In this document: piece by piece, positions 61,888 to 64,000 of the stretch
Layout: each line of letters begins with the position of its first letter
How positions within the stretch are numbered: the first letter of the stretch is position 1
Assembly: GCA_965370555.1 (NCBI GenBank)
Contig: CBDUVB010000001.1
Coordinates: 62,001 to 126,000 of the forward strand
Direction: 5' to 3'
Length of the DNA stretch: 64,000 nt
Source: JAJOKK01 sp965370555
Lineage (GTDB): Bacteria; Bipolaricaulota; Bipolaricaulia; UBA7950; UBA9294
The notes under the pieces: generated by a model
Told to the model about the DNA's origin: nothing
The model's input: the letters and a program-made list of their open reading frames with translations, nothing else
The model's database searches: none
Position numbers and translations under genes: made by a program

Positions 61888-62301
61888 CTAGATATCGAGG
61901 GCGGAGAGGAATTCGGCGGGGTCTAGGGCCTTAATCGCCGACTTACGAAAGTCCTTCGTATTGCGTGTGATGATCGCTTCAGCGCCGATCAGACATCCAG
62001 CCTGTTCCAGGACGGCATCCTCGAAATCCTCAATCTTGCTATCAAGCGCGCGTTCAAGCACAGACCGATTGACCGGAGCAATCTCGAACAGCTTCAGTAG
62101 ACTGCGGATAGCGCGCCTCGCCTGAGCACGCGGGAGTGATTGTGCAAGGAGGGAGTCAACCGTGGTGAGGGTTGTCGCGCACAGAGAGGCTTCAATCCTC
62201 GACTCTTCAACCAAGGCGAACACACTCGCTGCTTGTTTGACAAAGGGAGTGCGCGCCAACAGGACATCCAAGACAATGTTGGTATCGACAAGCACCCTCA
62301 C
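61888..62301 (-). CDS. vapC: PIN-domain toxin (VapC type)
   Basis: 137 residues. PIN-domain acidic residues: Asp in VLVDTNIVLDVLL, Glu in the mid-helix region and Asp in KIEDFEDAVLEQ, then ITRNTKDF. VapC toxins cleave tRNA or rRNA. The ATG overlaps the antitoxin stop by 4 bp. The pair is bracketed by two copies of a composite repeat. Confidence 0.87.
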   Translation of the reverse strand: MRVLVDTNIVLDVLLARTPFVKQAASVFALVEESRIEASLCATTLTTVDSLLAQSLPRAQARRAIRSLLKLFEIAPVNRSVLERALDSKIEDFEDAVLEQAGCLIGAEAIITRNTKDFRKSAIKALDPAEFLSALDI

Positions 62302-62534
62302 CGGTACTTCTCCAGAAGATGCTTCTTGTAGTCAGCTTGGGAGACATCATGCCCCTTCAACACGCCAACAAGCGAAGCCGTGACCGGCGGGAGCTCCTCA
62401 TCGCGCCGCGCCGCGCTCAAGGAGTCGACGAACTCCCCGACCATCTGGGAGACCGACTTACCGCGTCGGGCAGCCTCTGCCTTAGCCTGCCGCACTAGTT
62501 CGTCATCCATCCGTAGCGTCAGCTTCGTATTCAT
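62298..62534 (-). CDS. Ribbon-helix-helix antitoxin (VapB-like)
   Basis: 78 residues. TKLTLRMDDELVRQAKAEAARRGKSVSQMVGEFVDSL is a clear RHH DNA-binding segment; the acidic, Tyr-containing tail would neutralise the PIN toxin. ATG 62534 is chosen because the -10 box lies 7 nt upstream and overlaps the alternative ATG at 62543. No ribosome site is seen, so the message is probably leaderless. Confidence 0.83.
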   Translation of the reverse strand: MNTKLTLRMDDELVRQAKAEAARRGKSVSQMVGEFVDSLSAARRDEELPPVTASLVGVLKGHDVSQADYKKHLLEKYR

Positions 62535-62570
62535 GACGTACATGATAGCGCAATATGTACGTCACGTCAA
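62534..62570 (-). promoter_or_regulatory. vapBC promoter and operator
   Basis: Minus strand: TTGACG (62570-62565), 17 bp, TATCAT (62547-62542), then 7 nt to the ATG. A 10-bp perfect inverted repeat, TGACGTACAT (62534-62543) with ATGTACGTCA (62555-62564), covers the spacer, -10 box and start codon, as expected for autorepression. Confidence 0.75.
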
Positions 62571-63232
62571 CTCATCGCTCTTGGAGCGCTCAGGGAACGT
62601 TTTGGGAACGTCACCTTCGCCTGGCGCAGCATTATATCCACGTCCTTCACGACCAGGAGCACCGGGCTCCTCCTCGCCCTGTTCGAGCACTTCTTCTTCG
62701 TACATTTCACTCTCCATAGACGTTTCACCATTTGGTGAAAATCGTGCCTAGAGTGAAATGTCCACACAAGTGGAGTGACTGCAAATCACGCTACACGGTC
62801 GTCAGCCCGTGGACGATGGCGTCAAGAAGGAGCTTGGCGTTGGCCTGTGTTTGTTGGAGCATCGGTTCAAGTCTTGAGCGTATGGTCACCACCTTGGCCC
62901 TGAGCGGAGCTTTTGGACCGCGGGCTGATCCGTGGCAGGGAAAGGTAAAAACACCAAAAGTAAAGATCAGGCCCCGCGATCCTCAAGACCCGCGCGGGTT
63001 TTTGCCGCTTCCAAAGGTAGTCGCGATCTTCATTCCCTCCCCTCCTCCAAGGCCAACGTCTCTGCCAGTTCCTTCATCCCCGCGCCAAGCGTTGTACGCT
63101 TACTCCGCCACTATTCCAAGGCTGCGCCCTCCTACGCGACGCCAAGAATGAAGACCCAAAAAACTCAGGCTGGTTGTTCCGCATAACCTACTTGAGATAG
63201 AATTGTCCCAACACAAAGGAGTTGAAAACCGG
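62544..63232. other. Non-coding stretch with repeats, between vapBC and the Mrr-like gene
   Basis: No intact gene. It includes composite repeat copy 2 and a minus-strand HsdS-tail-like frame ending at 62791-62793 (RLEPMLQQTQANAKLLLDAI). Confidence 0.45.
62723..62975. repeat. Composite repeat, copy 2 (right of VapBC)
   Basis: TTTCACC-ATTT-GGTGAAA (62723-62740), HsdS-like tail (stop 62791-62793) and family-A copy 3 (62885-62975), in the same order as 61601-61836. The palindrome arms are identical in both copies while the centre differs. Confidence 0.7.
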
Positions 63233-64000
63233 ATGATCGATCTCAGCAGTCTGGGAGCAACTGAGTTCGAGAGCCTGTGCTATGACCTTCTTGCGCACTT
63301 GGGGCTGCAAAACCTCCAATGGCGGAAGGGGCAAAACGAGGGATGTTCGAGCTCAGACAGCGGTCGAGACATCGAAGGCGTGTTCGTCCGCCAGGACATC
63401 GACGGAGCTGTTGTCACCGAGAAGTGGTTTGTCGAATGTAAGCACTGGGCGAAAGCCGTGCCACCAACTGCGATTCATGGGCTTATCACATGGGCTGATG
63501 CTGAACGACCAAACGTCGCAGTCATCATTTGTTCAGGGGCCCTTAGCAATCCGGCACATGATTGGATCAGGGACTATAGACGCGAGAACCGACCTGCATA
63601 CCTCATAAAGGAATGGGAACAGAAGACCTTGGAGGCACTCCTTCCCTCTTTCCCAGACATCTTGCTCGACTACGACATTCCGACCTCCTACACAAGTCTG
63701 CTTTCCCACGCACTATGGAGAGATCTCAAGGTTCACGACTTGGACTATCTGTTTTCCCTGCTCGACGCAATTGCTGACGCTCAAAGAGATAGGATGCTGG
63801 GGAACGTCTATCACTCAGTCCTGCCACTTCGTATGCGCCAGCCAACTACCGGCAAGGAGACGGTTGGTGAACTGTTGATCGATCCTCCCAAATACGACTC
63901 GTTCAAGAGAAGGTGCACCAAGCTTACTAATGAGGAAGGGATGAACAAGAGCTTTCTTGCATCCGCGATAGTTTCCACTGTGACGCGCTGGCTGGCTTTC
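63233..64000 (+). CDS. Mrr-like restriction endonuclease-fold protein, truncated by the window end
   Basis: The ATG at 63233 with AAGGAG upstream opens a frame of 256 codons that runs off the window. The first 110 residues fit a PD-(D/E)XK Mrr-type nuclease: ATEFESLCYDLLAHLG, then GRDIEGVFV (Asp) and WFVECKHW (Glu-X-Lys). The strand VAVIICSGALSNPAHDWI follows. The rest is unrecognised and may be a recognition or oligomerisation region. Such proteins cut foreign or modified DNA; neighbouring VapBC and AlbA_2 genes suggest a defence island. Confidence 0.8.
   Translation, partial: MIDLSSLGATEFESLCYDLLAHLGLQNLQWRKGQNEGCSSSDSGRDIEGVFVRQDIDGAVVTEKWFVECKHWAKAVPPTAIHGLITWADAERPNVAVIICSGALSNPAHDWIRDYRRENRPAYLIKEWEQKTLEALLPSFPDILLDYDIPTSYTSLLSHALWRDLKVHDLDYLFSLLDAIADAQRDRMLGNVYHSVLPLRMRQPTTGKETVGELLIDPPKYDSFKRRCTKLTNEEGMNKSFLASAIVSTVTRWLAF

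Overview
The window is a 64 kb piece of a bacterial chromosome with moderately high G+C housekeeping genes and a more A+T-rich accessory stretch at about 22.3-34 kb. The organism uses ordinary sigma-70-type promoters and good Shine-Dalgarno sites. It has an exosortase/C-terminal-signal surface system, which implies a diderm-type envelope, and a fused ADP-forming acetyl-CoA synthetase. These traits, the gene mix and the abundance of short intergenic palindromes suggest an uncultured deep-branching lineage. Bipolaricaulota (Acetothermia/OP1) is my best guess, but nothing here proves the phylum.

Layout. 0.3-4.5 kb: exported enzymes (metallophosphoesterase, gamma-glutamyltransferase) and a small exported protein. 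5-14 kb, minus strand: a tightly packed housekeeping run hutH-era-GGDEF sensor-GNAT-deoC-recO-atpC-fabF. 14-19.6 kb, plus strand: hutI-ispE-cmk-plsC-rpsA-hup. 19.6-22.3 kb, minus: acpS-gmk-yicC-Memo. 22.35-33.8 kb: an accessory region bounded by tRNA-Gln and tmRNA (ssrA). It holds an integrase scar, a HEPN-like protein, a large membrane-anchored metalloprotease-like surface protein, small envelope proteins, layered IS30/IS1634/IS3 insertions, a decapitated second HU gene and a RelE/AbrB toxin-antitoxin pair. 34-35.2 kb: cold-shock gene and a P-loop kinase. 35.2-41.7 kb, minus: a four-gene exosortase operon (substrate with an APTLSEWG C-terminal signal, exosortase, membrane partner, 1015-aa surface protein) with two perfect TGTGA-N6-TCACA sites upstream. 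42.4-42.8 kb: a strong promoter followed by a non-coding, highly structured transcript candidate. 43-59 kb: ADP-forming acetyl-CoA synthetase, a frameshifted tag gene, HIT protein, prolyl oligopeptidase, pdxS-pdxT-gap-comF-MBL-dnaG-rpoD-miaA, nnr and tatD. 59-64 kb: a defence-like tail (AlbA_2/ATPase-fold regulator, VapBC, Mrr-like nuclease running off the window) embedded in repeated DNA.

How it fits together. The core runs cover translation, replication initiation, lipid, isoprenoid and PLP synthesis, and central carbon metabolism. Histidine catabolism is only partly present: hutH and hutI are divergent neighbours and hutU is absent here. The exosortase operon looks like a regulated, self-contained surface-display unit. 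Several transcripts (hutI, Memo operon, IS1634 transposase, VapBC) have a -10 box only 6-9 nt from the start codon, so they are probably leaderless.
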